DNA of 64,000 nt from JAWPMT01 sp965267435 (GTDB lineage Bacteria; Bacteroidota; Bacteroidia; Cytophagales; Cyclobacteriaceae): contig OZ253960.1 in NCBI GenBank assembly GCA_965267435.1, positions 3,720,001 to 3,784,000 of the forward strand. The letters are read 5' to 3'. Positions 44,299-53,580 of this stretch are shown here, piece by piece. A model generated the notes under the pieces. It did not search any database. It was not told the origin of the DNA and saw nothing but the letters and a program-made list of their open reading frames with translations. Numbering within the stretch: the first letter of the stretch is position 1; the number at the start of each line of letters is the position of its first letter. A program made the translations under genes and the position numbers.

Positions 44299-44799
44299 AT
44301 GGTTCGCGTCATCCTAATCACCTTTTTGTTCTCCTGGACATCTGTGGATGCCTTTGCCCAGCAACAATTCCTCTACCTCAAGAAATTGGGCGGCAAAAGG
44401 GAGGTCAGGTTTTTTCGGGGCGAAGAAATACGCTTCCAACTCAAGGGTGATCCCCACTTTGTCACAGGGACTATCGAGGACTTCGGTGAAAACTATCTCG
44501 TTGTATTCGGCACTGAGGTATACCTGGAGAATATCGCCCGCATCGATATCAAATCGAAGAAGGTATCATGGTTCAGCTTCGAGAGTTCAACGGGCACGAT
44601 GTTGATGGCGGGCCTGGCCTTGCCGATTGTGGATGTCGCCAATCAGCTGATAACGGAAAAGGAGGGCAAAGTGAACCTTCACCCTTCGGTCATCATAGTC
44701 TCGGCTGTTCTTGTCACGGCGAGCCTTATCTTAAAACTACTCGAGCCGAAGTATTTCGTATTAGGGGAGAAGCGGACGGCCGTGATAGTGGGATTGTAA
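44299..44799 (+). CDS. Exported protein of unknown function
   Basis: A 166-residue protein with a signal peptide (VRVILITFLFSWTSVDAFAQQ), a middle region with a beta pattern (FRGEEIRFQLKGDPHFVTGTIEDFGENYLVVFG), then two hydrophobic stretches in the C-terminal half (LMAGLALPIVDVANQLI and VSAVLVTASLILKLL) and a short end. It could be a small envelope protein; no family recognised. Confidence 0.65.
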   Translation: MVRVILITFLFSWTSVDAFAQQQFLYLKKLGGKREVRFFRGEEIRFQLKGDPHFVTGTIEDFGENYLVVFGTEVYLENIARIDIKSKKVSWFSFESSTGTMLMAGLALPIVDVANQLITEKEGKVNLHPSVIIVSAVLVTASLILKLLEPKYFVLGEKRTAVIVGL

Positions 44800-44945
44800 C
44801 CCTATCAAATTTGGCGCGCCTTGGTTTCGATGGAAACATCCAGGTAGCTGTTACGAAGTTCCCAGATTTGTCTAACTTGATGGTAGGACAGCGCGCTGGT
44901 CAGCTGGAAGATCAGCCTCGCAGGGAGCACTTGAAACCAAGTTTG

Positions 44946-45177
44946 ATGAAATTTTCTCCCCAGAAAACTCCTCTCCTCCCCTGTCGCAGCTTCCTTGAAG
45001 CCGTACCTCGGGAAGCCGAACCACGGGAGGACATCAAGGGCGATCTAAGAGACCGCTTCAATAAACTTCAATTTTGCAAGACCTACCGCAGGAGCAAGAA
45101 CCTTTTTCCGAAAGGGCATTCTGATTTTTTTCACCTGACCCACCACAGGGCCTTCCCCATTCCAAGATCCTTACGTT
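44946..45177 (+). pseudogene. Out-of-frame remnant of a permease prefix domain
   Basis: In the frame two bases off the next gene, ATG at 44946 opens MKFSPQKTPLLPCRSFLEAVPREAEPREDIKGDLRDRF and continues with RRSKNLFPKGHSDFFHLTHHRAFP. The E-D-I-x-G-D-L-x-x-R-F core and the 'LF-K...FF...R-AFP' end resemble the roughly 75-residue cytoplasmic prefix found in front of many Bacteroidota MacB-like permeases. The frame does not join the permease ATG at 45178. Either a frameshift split one gene of about 889 residues or it is decayed sequence. The usual aromatic residues are partly missing. Confidence 0.4.
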
Positions 45178-47616
45178 ATGATCCTCAATTATCTGAAACT
45201 GGCCATCAGAAATATGCTGAGGGGCAAGAACTCAGCTATTATCAACATTCTAGGTTTGTCCATCAGCGTCGCCGTGAGCCTGCTAATCTTTCAATATGTC
45301 AGCTATGAATTGAGTTTTGACAAATTTCACGCGCAGGTATCGACCCTCTTTCGCGTCAATCTCACAATGCAACAAGGCGAGCAACCCACATGGTCGATGG
45401 CCACCAATCACCCGGCGGTAGGGCCCGCATTAAAACAAGATTTTCCGGAAATTGAGCAAATCACGCGCGTGTTACCTGCGTCAGTGTTAATTGGGTCGTC
45501 TGTATTGAGCTACAAACCGGCTGGACAAAAGATAAAGTCCTTTTTTCAGGAAAATATGTACCTGGCAGATTCCTCATTCTTCGACGTATTTAGTTTTCAG
45601 CTGGTGAAAGGTGACCCTGAGACTGCCCTCGCAGTTCGAAATAGTGTTGTGATCACAGAGCAGGTGGCGGAACAATACTTCGGTACTGAAGACCCAATGG
45701 GCAAGACACTTTCCGTACAGGGTAGGTTTCCGGTGCAGGTGACTGGTGTATTGAGGGATCTCCCGAAAAATTCGCATTTGAGAATAAGTGCGTTGTTTCC
45801 AATGGCGCTGATGGGTCCTGCGATCAATAGCGAATGGAAATGGCCTGAATGGTATACTTATGTCAGGCTTCACCCAAACGCACGAAAGGAGGCAATGGAA
45901 TCAAAGTTCGACGACTTCGCCAACAAGTACCTCGGCGACATTATGGAAGAATACGGGCTGACGGAAGAATTTCATCTACAGCCCATAGTGGATATTCACT
46001 TGCATGGAGTTGGCACACGCGAAGTAGATGGACAGGGCAATGCCGAACTCATCAATTCCCTCGCATTGCTTGCGATACTCATCCTTATCGTCGCCTGGAT
46101 CAACTATCTCAATCTTGCCACGGCAAGGGCCAACGAGCGGGCATTCGAGGTGGGAATGCGAAAGGTCGTGGGCGCCGGCAAGCGACAGCTTGTCACACAG
46201 TTTCTTGTGGAGGCAGCCTTGACCAACCTCATTGCGCTCACTGCAGGATTGGGGATATTCATACTTGCCGTTCCATCTTTCAATGCTCTCTTTGCCGTCA
46301 AAGTGGAGTCCAATTTGTGGAACTTCAATATCCTCTGGGCAATATCCATCGCAATATTCCTGATCGGCACGTTCCTCGTAGGTCTGTATCCCGCAATGAT
46401 CTTGTCCTCATTCAACACCTCCAGTACACTGAAGGGAAAGCATTTCGTATCTAGAAAGGAATCTCTCCTCAGGCAATTGATGACCGTATTTCAGTTCGCG
46501 GTAAGTTTGATGATGATTGCCCTGACCATCCTGGTTTTTCGGCAGCTGTCCTACATGAAAAACCAATCCCTGGGCTTTGACCCTGAGCAAATCCTGGTCA
46601 TGCGTTCTCCGAAGGTCTACCAGTCTGATAGCATTTATTTAGTGAAATTGGAATATTTCAATCAGAAGGCCGCCAATCATCCAGCTATCATCAGCTTCAC
46701 ACCTTCCAACGAAATTCCTGGCCACAAAATGACTTCTGCGAACTCAATCAAACAAGCAACGCAGCTAGCAGATGAGTCTATCCTCGCTAACCATTTGTAT
46801 ATCGATGATCAATTTCTGCAAACTTTCGGCCTGCAGCTGACTGCGGGCAGAAACTTTTCAGAAGAACTCGCGAGTGATGACGAAGCCGCCCTGTTGAATG
46901 AAAAGGCAGTCGGGCTCCTCGGATTTGCCAGTGCCGATGAAGCGTTGAATCAAATCATTGACTACCGTTTTCGCACTGGTTGGGAGAAGGCTCGGGTGAT
47001 TGGTGTTGTAAACGATTTTAATCATCGGTCGCTGACTCATGAGAGGTCACCTTTTCTATTCCTCCGTAAAGACATCAGGCATCAATACTTTAGCTTCAAG
47101 ATCAACACGGAGGATTGGAGTGAGCTAATAACAATGATTGAGGCCGATTTTGAGGAGGTATTCCCTGGCAACCCCGTTGACTATTTCTTCCTGGACGATT
47201 ATTTCAATCGGGCATATGAAGCTGACCAACGATTTGGAAGACTCCTGGGCTTGTTTTCCGCACTCGCCATTTTTGTTACCTGCCTCGGTTTGCAAGGCCT
47301 GGCGGCCTTTATTGCGACCAGGAGACTCAAGGAAATTGGCATAAGAAAAGTACTGGGTGCGGAACCGCTTCAGATCTTGATGTTGCTCTCCAAGCAATTT
47401 GCGATTTTGCTGATGGCGGCCGTGATCGTCTCTGTTCCCATTGCCTGGAAACTTGGGAATGAATGGCTCAGCAGCTACTCCTACCGCATCGAAATAGGTG
47501 CCTGGCTATTTGGACTGGCACTCCTGCTGATCGTCGGCATCACAGCGGCTACCATCATCTGGCAAACCCGACGAGCCGCCTATTCAAATCCCGTGGAGGT
47601 TATTGGTTATGAGTGA
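45178..47616 (+). CDS. MacB/FtsX-like ABC permease (large, two-module)
   Basis: An 812-residue permease of the duplicated type: an N-terminal helix (GKNSAIINILGLSISVAVSLLIFQYVS), a first periplasmic core (NPAVGPAL..., VVITEQVAEQYFG), a first FtsX helix bundle (INSLALLAILILIVAWINYLNLATARANERAFEVGMRKVVGAGKRQLVTQFL), a second core, and a final FtsX bundle (LGLFSALAIFVTCLGLQGLAAFIATRRLKEIGIRKVLGAE). It needs a separate ATPase. See the preceding remnant for its likely N-terminal extension. Substrate unknown. Confidence 0.9.
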   Translation: MILNYLKLAIRNMLRGKNSAIINILGLSISVAVSLLIFQYVSYELSFDKFHAQVSTLFRVNLTMQQGEQPTWSMATNHPAVGPALKQDFPEIEQITRVLPASVLIGSSVLSYKPAGQKIKSFFQENMYLADSSFFDVFSFQLVKGDPETALAVRNSVVITEQVAEQYFGTEDPMGKTLSVQGRFPVQVTGVLRDLPKNSHLRISALFPMALMGPAINSEWKWPEWYTYVRLHPNARKEAMESKFDDFANKYLGDIMEEYGLTEEFHLQPIVDIHLHGVGTREVDGQGNAELINSLALLAILILIVAWINYLNLATARANERAFEVGMRKVVGAGKRQLVTQFLVEAALTNLIALTAGLGIFILAVPSFNALFAVKVESNLWNFNILWAISIAIFLIGTFLVGLYPAMILSSFNTSSTLKGKHFVSRKESLLRQLMTVFQFAVSLMMIALTILVFRQLSYMKNQSLGFDPEQILVMRSPKVYQSDSIYLVKLEYFNQKAANHPAIISFTPSNEIPGHKMTSANSIKQATQLADESILANHLYIDDQFLQTFGLQLTAGRNFSEELASDDEAALLNEKAVGLLGFASADEALNQIIDYRFRTGWEKARVIGVVNDFNHRSLTHERSPFLFLRKDIRHQYFSFKINTEDWSELITMIEADFEEVFPGNPVDYFFLDDYFNRAYEADQRFGRLLGLFSALAIFVTCLGLQGLAAFIATRRLKEIGIRKVLGAEPLQILMLLSKQFAILLMAAVIVSVPIAWKLGNEWLSSYSYRIEIGAWLFGLALLLIVGITAATIIWQTRRAAYSNPVEVIGYE

Positions 47617-47762
47617 AGGCCGCTGCAAGCACCTGCTCGCTTTCGGCGGTATGTTATTCGGCGATAAGTCCCGTCCATGCGGAGCCTACACGCTTTGATT
47701 TTTGCTAACTAATTCCCGCCGATTTCATTAATTTCGCCCTTCAAAAAATTGACAAACCCACT

Positions 47763-48849
47763 ATGACTGCTGATCAGCTGAAAGACATGAAGGCTCGCGT
47801 TAATGCCTTGAGGGGGTACCTTTGACTACGATCGCAAGAAGAAGGAACTAGAAGAAGAAGAACTCGTCACGGCGCAACCCGATTTTTGGAATGACCCCGA
47901 AGGCGCCGAGAAGGTACTGAAGGCCATTCGCGCCAAGAAGAGCTGGACCACTGCCTACGAAGAGCTTGAAACGTCCCTGGGCGACGTGGAGACACTCAAT
48001 GAATTTGCCGAACTCGGGGAAGCAGAGGAAGGCGAGGTAGAATCTGAATATCAAAAAGCACTCAAGCAACTTGAAGAGCTCGAACTCAAAAAGATGCTCT
48101 CCGAGGAAGAGGACCAGCTGAGTGCCATGCTTCAAATCACACCTGGCGCCGGAGGTACAGAAAGCAACGACTGGGCAAGCATCCTCATGAGGATGTACAT
48201 CATGTGGGGAGAATCCAACGGCTACAAAGTACGCGAGGTGGACTTCCAGGCAGGAGATGTAGCAGGAGTAAAGTCTGTGACCCTCGAATTCGAGGGACCC
48301 ATGGCCTATGGCTATCTGAAGTCTGAGAACGGTGTGCACCGCCTCGTTCGGATCTCGCCCTTCGACAGTGGTGGGCGAAGGCATACGTCATTCGCATCAG
48401 TCTATGTCTATCCGGTGGTGGACGACTCCATCGAGATCGAAATCAACCCCAACGACATCGAAATGCAAACCGCCCGATCAGGTGGCGCAGGAGGGCAGAA
48501 TGTAAACAAGGTAGAGACGAAGGTCCAACTCACACACAAACCCACAGGCATCGTGGTCGTGTGCCAGGTAGAGCGTTCGCAGCTGGCCAACAGGGAGCGG
48601 GCCATGCAAATGCTGAAGTCTCAGCTCTACCAGCGCGAAGTAGAGAAACGAAATGCCGAGCGCGATAAAGTGGAGGCGAGCAAGATGAAGATCGACTTCG
48701 GATCCCAGATCAGAAACTATGTCTTGCACCCGTACAAACTGATCAAGGACGCCAGGTCAGGCTTTGAAAGAACGGATGTGCAAAACGTTTTGGATGGGGA
48801 CCTGAACGATTTTATCAAATCCGTGTTGATGCAGGAACAGACGGACTGA
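47763..48849 (+). CDS. prfB: Peptide chain release factor 2, programmed +1 frameshift
   Basis: RF2 reads UGA and UAA. The gene is two parts: 47763-47822 (MTADQLKDMKARVNALRGYL) then, after skipping one base, 47824-48849. The total is 361 residues, normal for RF2. GGQ occurs in RSGGAGGQNVNK and the codon-reading region has RISPFDSGGRRHTSF, where the SPF tripeptide is diagnostic of RF2. The frameshift is autoregulatory: low RF2 favours the shift. The next gene follows about 50 bases on. Confidence 0.97.
47811..47826 (+). promoter_or_regulatory. prfB recoding site (AGGGGGTACCTTTGAC)
   Basis: AGGGGG (47811-47816) is a Shine-Dalgarno-like stimulator a few bases upstream of CTT-TGA-C (47820-47826). 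This is the classic slippery CUU UGA C. The stop at 47823-47825 is in the zero frame and the skipped base is 47823. Confidence 0.95.
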
Positions 48850-48868
48850 TTTTCAGACCTCCGTCTGT
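48837..48868 (+). repeat. Inverted repeat across the prfB stop
   Basis: ACAGACGG and CCGTCTGT form a perfect 8-bp stem with a 16-base loop containing the stop codon. No T-tract follows, so it is at best a weak terminator or a 3'-end stabiliser. Confidence 0.45.
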
Positions 48869-48900
48869 CACACGATAACCAATAAACCTATAGACCCGCT

Positions 48901-50058
48901 TTGAAGCGTTACACCGTCGACTTCTGGCTTCTGTGCCTGAGTTCCTTTCTATTCTTCACTAGCATCACCATGGCACTCGCCGAGATGCCGGACTATCTCA
49001 AGTCACTGGGTGGAGAGGAGTACCTCGGTCTTATCATCGCATTGGCCACATTGACTGCCGGTCTGTCGCGGCCCTTCAGTGGGAAGCTAACAGATCAGTG
49101 GGGTCGGATCCCTGTTATGATCGTGGGGTCGACGGTAGGGATGATCGTCTGCCTTCTATATCCGGCACTGGCGTCAATTTTCGGCTTCCTCGCATTGAGA
49201 TTCATGCATGGATTTGCCACAGGCTTCAAACCGACAGGCACTTCGGCCTATGTAGCCGATATCATACCTGCCGACCGTCGCGGAGAAGCCATGGGTATCG
49301 TCAGCTTCTGTGGGACCACAGGAATGGCACTGGGGCCTTCGATTGGGTCGATGATCTTCCTTGAGTTTGGTATCAACACGCTGTTCTACGTAAGTGGCGC
49401 CTCGTCCATCCTCTCAATTCTGATCCTCAGTGGCATGAAGGAGACGCTAGTCAAGCGCAAGAAATTCCATTTTTCAATGCTTCGGGTGGGTTGGAACGAC
49501 GTCCTGGAGCCTACAGTGATACCTGCGTCAGTGGTCATGATCTTCTCCATGATCGCGTTCGGTACGCTACTCACACTTTCACCAGACTTCAGCAAGCATC
49601 TGGGTATCGAGAACAAAGGCCTGTTCTTCACATTCTATACCGGATCATCCATGCTCTCCAGATTGTTTGGCGGTAGGCTATCGGATAAGATCGGCAGGGT
49701 GGCGGTACTCCGCGTCAGCATGGTCATCATATTCGGAAGTATGGTATTCACCGGATTTGCGACGAACCCCGTCTGGCTGTTTGCAGGCGCATTGATCTAT
49801 GGGGTCGGCAATGGACTGACCAACCCGACCTTGTTCGCATGGGCCGTGGACCTGTGTCCCGAGCAGTTTCGTGGGCGCGGGATTGCGACGTTGTACATGT
49901 TTCTTGAAGTGGGCATTGGAATGGGCTCGCTGGTGTCCGGATCCGTTTTCCAACAAGACCCCAGTCGTTTCCCTCTGATCTTTGCCGTCTCCGGGGCGTT
50001 CTCACTGATAGGCTTCGCTTATCTGATTGTCAATAGACGCAAACCGGCATATGTCTAA
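48901..50058 (+). CDS. MFS transporter
   Basis: A 385-residue transporter with 12 predicted helices. GKLTDQWGRIPVMIVG between helices 2 and 3 is the MFS motif A, and GGRLSDKIGRVAVLRV is its C-terminal half repeat. The start is TTG at 48901, because no in-frame ATG or GTG precedes the first helix. Substrate unknown; it resembles multidrug and sugar exporters equally. Confidence 0.88.
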   Translation: MKRYTVDFWLLCLSSFLFFTSITMALAEMPDYLKSLGGEEYLGLIIALATLTAGLSRPFSGKLTDQWGRIPVMIVGSTVGMIVCLLYPALASIFGFLALRFMHGFATGFKPTGTSAYVADIIPADRRGEAMGIVSFCGTTGMALGPSIGSMIFLEFGINTLFYVSGASSILSILILSGMKETLVKRKKFHFSMLRVGWNDVLEPTVIPASVVMIFSMIAFGTLLTLSPDFSKHLGIENKGLFFTFYTGSSMLSRLFGGRLSDKIGRVAVLRVSMVIIFGSMVFTGFATNPVWLFAGALIYGVGNGLTNPTLFAWAVDLCPEQFRGRGIATLYMFLEVGIGMGSLVSGSVFQQDPSRFPLIFAVSGAFSLIGFAYLIVNRRKPAYV

Positions 50059-50089
50059 AGCCTGTAGTTTTGAGTTGAGGAGTTCTGAA

Positions 50090-50147
50090 TTTTGAGTTTG
50101 TGACTTGTCTGACAATTGAATGAACTCGAAATTCCCTAAACTCAAAA
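50090..50147. repeat. Inverted repeat TTTTGAGTTT / AAACTCAAAA
   Basis: A perfect 10-bp pair with a 38-base loop between the MFS and lysoplasmalogenase genes. A further TTTTGAGTT (50068-50076) lies just before it, so three related units occur in 80 bases. It may form a weak transcript end. Confidence 0.5.
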
Positions 50148-50185
50148 CTCTGATTTCTGTATTTTCGACATTTACCTCCTAGCCA

Positions 50186-50848
50186 ATGAAAGCGAAAGTC
50201 ATCTTCTGGGCCTACTTACTCGTAGGCTTGGGAAACGTCATCGGTCACCTGCTCGGTGTCACCACCCTCACGGACTACACCAAAGTAGCCCTCATGCCCT
50301 TGTTGATAGCTTATGTGTATGAATCCACTCGCGGTCATGTGACAGCCCTGAGCCTGCTGCTCACAGCCGGACTCATCTTCAGCTGGTTTGGCGACCTCTC
50401 TCTGATGCAAGAAGGAGAAATCTACTTCCTCATGGGCCTCTCTTCCTTCCTCATCGCCCACCTGGTGTACAGTTACACTTTTCTAAAATCCATCCAGTTC
50501 CAATTCCGCCTCAACTGGCGCTTCGCGACGCCGGCCCTCCTGTATGGCCTTCTGATGTTGTATTTGCTCGTACCACATACAGGGAGTATGGCCACACCCG
50601 TGATTGTCTACGCCCTGGTGATCTGCGCGACCGTGGGGATCGCCGCACACCGGCACGGACTGGTGAGCCAGAGTAGTTACCAGTTGGTACTGATAGGGAT
50701 TGTGCTCTTCGCAATTTCCGACTCCCTCTTAGCATGGGGCAAGTTTGTGGGAGCATTTGAGGGAAGTAGAGCACTCGTTATGCTCACGTATATCGCCGCC
50801 CAGTGGTTCATCACTGAGGGGATTGTTGTTCAGGAAAAAGAGGGCTAG
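50186..50848 (+). CDS. Lysoplasmalogenase (YhhN family)
   Basis: A 220-residue integral membrane protein with eight hydrophobic segments of the YhhN/TMEM86 family. The diagnostic conserved acid region KVALMPLLIAYVYES and FSWFGDLSLM, then LIAHLVYSYTF, are present. The family hydrolyses the vinyl ether of lysoplasmalogens; in bacteria the substrate is less sure. Its stop overlaps the next convergent gene by four bases. Confidence 0.88.
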   Translation: MKAKVIFWAYLLVGLGNVIGHLLGVTTLTDYTKVALMPLLIAYVYESTRGHVTALSLLLTAGLIFSWFGDLSLMQEGEIYFLMGLSSFLIAHLVYSYTFLKSIQFQFRLNWRFATPALLYGLLMLYLLVPHTGSMATPVIVYALVICATVGIAAHRHGLVSQSSYQLVLIGIVLFAISDSLLAWGKFVGAFEGSRALVMLTYIAAQWFITEGIVVQEKEG

Positions 50849-51738
50849 TCGGCGTACTCGAAGTCGATGCTACCAAGCGACACGTCGACACGGAATGTCA
50901 ACAGGTTTTCGGCATCCTCGCTGTAGGACCTGTTGATGAAGACATTTTTCTCCACCTCTTCGAAGTCCTTGCCCATGTTGAGCCCACGGAATGGCGAATC
51001 ACTCAAATAGATGATCACTGGCTCCTCTCGTGGAAGGACGATCTCCAGGCTGCCAAGACCCACGTTCGCTCGCACTTCGCAGTCCGTCTTCGGAGGGTGG
51101 GCGAAATCCAGAACAGCAGACCCGAAGCCGATCTTGCAATTGATGAATTTTGCTCTGGCATGGTCGAGGTCAGTCGCCGTAAACGACCCCATGTCTACTT
51201 CGACATTGAGGCTGTCCATCTCGCAGAGATTGGCATTTTCATGGTCATATGTGAGTTTCACATCGGCGCTGCCAGTCTTCACCTTGAGGCACTGCACTTT
51301 GGCACCACTCAGATCAATGTCTGATGTGCCGATCCCAAAATGCAGATCAAGGTTGTAGACCTTGTCATTGCTCAGCAGCACCTTCCAGTAGTTGTCATCG
51401 TGTTCAGACGGCGAAGAACCCAGCATGGCAAACGCCAGACCATCTCCCAAGCCTGATCGGCGATACTCCTCCAATCGCAGTTGCACATCACAGCGGCGTC
51501 CTTCGACGATCGCATCAAAGGAAGGATTGATCTTTTCCAGATCAGGATTGCCGTAAATGAGAAGAGGATTGTCCTGAGGAACCAGTCTCCAGTAAGAATG
51601 TCCGGAAGTCGCGACGAAATTGAAATTAACAGTATCGTAGTTCGATACTTCGTCGAGAGAATAGAATTTTTTTAACTGCGCTGCTAACTGTATTGTAAGC
51701 ACACAGCTCATACCCATAGTCAATGCCCACTTAAGCAT
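50845..51738 (-). CDS. Exported toastrack-like (DUF4097/DUF2154-type) protein
   Basis: A 297-residue protein with a signal peptide (LTMGMSCVLTIQLAAQ) and a body of short repeated strands with 'G-I-G-T-S-D-I-D-L', 'GSADVKLTY', 'DMGSFTATDL' and 'GFGSAVLDF', 'GLGSLEIVLP', 'SLGSIDFEY'. Regular G-S-hydrophobic-D repeats of this sort are typical of the DUF4097/toastrack adhesin-like fold. The family is often found with stress sensors. Function here unknown. Confidence 0.7.
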   Translation of the reverse strand: MLKWALTMGMSCVLTIQLAAQLKKFYSLDEVSNYDTVNFNFVATSGHSYWRLVPQDNPLLIYGNPDLEKINPSFDAIVEGRRCDVQLRLEEYRRSGLGDGLAFAMLGSSPSEHDDNYWKVLLSNDKVYNLDLHFGIGTSDIDLSGAKVQCLKVKTGSADVKLTYDHENANLCEMDSLNVEVDMGSFTATDLDHARAKFINCKIGFGSAVLDFAHPPKTDCEVRANVGLGSLEIVLPREEPVIIYLSDSPFRGLNMGKDFEEVEKNVFINRSYSEDAENLLTFRVDVSLGSIDFEYAD

Positions 51739-51786
51739 GCTGAATAATACGAATCTGGCCCCAAGTTGTTGCGATGTTGAAAGATT

Positions 51787-52896
51787 CTAAAAGAATTCTT
51801 TCATTTTCTCGAAAAAGCTTTTGTCGCCTTTCGAAGGACTGGGCTCAAAATTCTCAGATCCTCGCAGCGATTCGAGGATATTTCGCTCTTCTTTGGTTAG
51901 CTGCTTGGGCGTCCAGACATTGACATGAATAAGTTGGTCACCTTTGGTGTAACCATCGATATCACTCACACCCTTACCACGCAAGCGCAAGATCTTTCCG
52001 CTCTGCGTACCAGGGTCGATTTTGATCTTCACTTTGCCTGAGATCGTGGGGACTTCCACAGAAGTACCCAATGTCGCATCGATGAAGCTCAGGTAGAGCT
52101 CAAAAATGACATTGTTGCCATCACGTTGCAGCATGTCATGCTCGGCCTCCTCGATGACGATCAGTAGATCTCCAGGGACGCCGCCAGGCACTTCATTGCC
52201 CTTTCCCGACATCGATAGCTGCATGCCATCCGCCACTCCTGCAGGGATCTTGATGGAGATTACCTCCTCTTCCCTTTTCAGGCCGGTGCTATCAACACCC
52301 GAGCCGCGACTATCGACTATCTGACCGGACCCGCCACAGGCCGAACAGGTAGTAGTCGACATCATCTGCCCCAGCATGGTGTTCATCACCTTTTTGATCT
52401 GTCCGGTACCGTTACAGGTAGGACAATTTTTGAAGGTAGTATTGGGGTCGACCTTCAGTCGGTTGACCTTGATTTTCTTCTCTACACCGTGGGCGACTTC
52501 CTCCAGGGTGAGCTTGAGCTTAATACGAAGATTGGTGCCCTTGCGGGTGCGTCGTGTACTTCTCCCTCCACCAAAGAAGCTCTCAAAGGGACTGCCGCCA
52601 CCGAAAATATCTCCAAACTGTGAGAAGATATCTTCCATGTTCATGCCGCCGCCGCTGAATCCTCCACCGCCAACACCCTGATGACCAAAGCGATCGTAGC
52701 GCGCCTTTTTGTCCTCGTTGCTCAGGATTTCGTAGGCTTCTGCCGCTTCTTTGAACTTGTCTTCAGCATCGGGATCTCCGGGATTCTTATCCGGATGAAA
52801 TTTGATAGCTATCTTTCGATACGCCTTCTTGATCTCATCGGCAGAGGCAGACTTGTCTACACCCAGAACTTCGTAATAATCTCTTTTTGTGGACAT
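51787..52896 (-). CDS. dnaJ: Chaperone DnaJ with a reduced zinc domain
   Basis: DnaJ delivers substrates to DnaK. The 369-residue product has a J domain with HPD at 34-36, a Gly/Phe region to about 112, and a C-terminal substrate domain. The zinc region has only two of the usual four CxxCxGxG motifs: C158-C161 (CPTCNGTG) and C184-C187 (CSACGGSG). Motifs 1 and 4, which form zinc centre I, are absent: the first is replaced by KVDPNTTFKN and the fourth by DSRGSGVDSTG. The gene starts 2 bases after grpE. Confidence 0.93.
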   Translation of the reverse strand: MSTKRDYYEVLGVDKSASADEIKKAYRKIAIKFHPDKNPGDPDAEDKFKEAAEAYEILSNEDKKARYDRFGHQGVGGGGFSGGGMNMEDIFSQFGDIFGGGSPFESFFGGGRSTRRTRKGTNLRIKLKLTLEEVAHGVEKKIKVNRLKVDPNTTFKNCPTCNGTGQIKKVMNTMLGQMMSTTTCSACGGSGQIVDSRGSGVDSTGLKREEEVISIKIPAGVADGMQLSMSGKGNEVPGGVPGDLLIVIEEAEHDMLQRDGNNVIFELYLSFIDATLGTSVEVPTISGKVKIKIDPGTQSGKILRLRGKGVSDIDGYTKGDQLIHVNVWTPKQLTKEERNILESLRGSENFEPSPSKGDKSFFEKMKEFF

Positions 52897-52898
52897 AA

Positions 52899-53495
52899 TC
52901 AGTTTTTAGCGCCCGTGACCACCTTCGCGAATCGTATCACTTTGTCATTCATGAAGTAGCCCTTCTCCACTACATCCACGATTTTTCCAGCGAGGTCCTC
53001 CGTCGGAGCGGGGATCTGCGTGATGGCTTCATGAAATTCATCATTGAACTCATCGCCCGGCTTGATCTCCATTTCCTTCAGGCCTTTGGCCTCCAATATC
53101 TTGCGGAATTTCTGGCTGATGAGCGTGAATCCCTCCACAGCCGTACCGGCACCTTCTTCCTTTTCTGCAGAGCTCATAGCCCGAGCAAAATCATCAAGTA
53201 CCGGAAGCAAGTCCACTACCAAATCTTTGCTGGCAGTGCTCACAAGCTCCATTTTCTCTTTGGAAGTTCTGCGTCGGAAGTTCTCGAATTCCGAATATAG
53301 CCGGAGATATTTCTCTTTTGACTCTTTCAAGTTGTCTTCCAATTGCTGCACTGGATCCACTGTTTCCTCATTTTCCGATGCCGGCGCATCTGAATCTGCG
53401 GACATCTCGTCATTGGAAGTTTGATTTTCTTCCTCGCTACCTACCACCTCTTTTTCTTTGATTTCTTCGTTCTGATCTTTCACTTCTTGCTGCAT
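52899..53495 (-). CDS. grpE: Nucleotide exchange factor GrpE
   Basis: The exchange factor for DnaK. The 198-residue product has an acidic, low-complexity N terminus, a long coiled coil, then the conserved LRLYSEFENFRRRTSKEKMELV and a C-terminal domain with DEFNDEFHEAITQIPAP and GYFMNDKVIRFAKVVTG. Length is normal. Cotranscribed with dnaJ; dnaK is not in the window. Confidence 0.95.
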   Translation of the reverse strand: MQQEVKDQNEEIKEKEVVGSEEENQTSNDEMSADSDAPASENEETVDPVQQLEDNLKESKEKYLRLYSEFENFRRRTSKEKMELVSTASKDLVVDLLPVLDDFARAMSSAEKEEGAGTAVEGFTLISQKFRKILEAKGLKEMEIKPGDEFNDEFHEAITQIPAPTEDLAGKIVDVVEKGYFMNDKVIRFAKVVTGAKN

Positions 53496-53580
53496 TTTCC
53501 TTCGGAAGTTTTACAAATGTGATCCGCTGCTAGTCGTCAATTTCTTTGCCAAACACGCGGACAGTGACATTATGACAGAC

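Noticed and set aside
44568..45308. 246-codon plus-strand frame taken as one gene
   Set aside because: Its first part overlaps the exported-protein gene in another frame and its last part overlaps the permease. Only the middle part, from 44946, has a supported pattern, and it is reported as a remnant.
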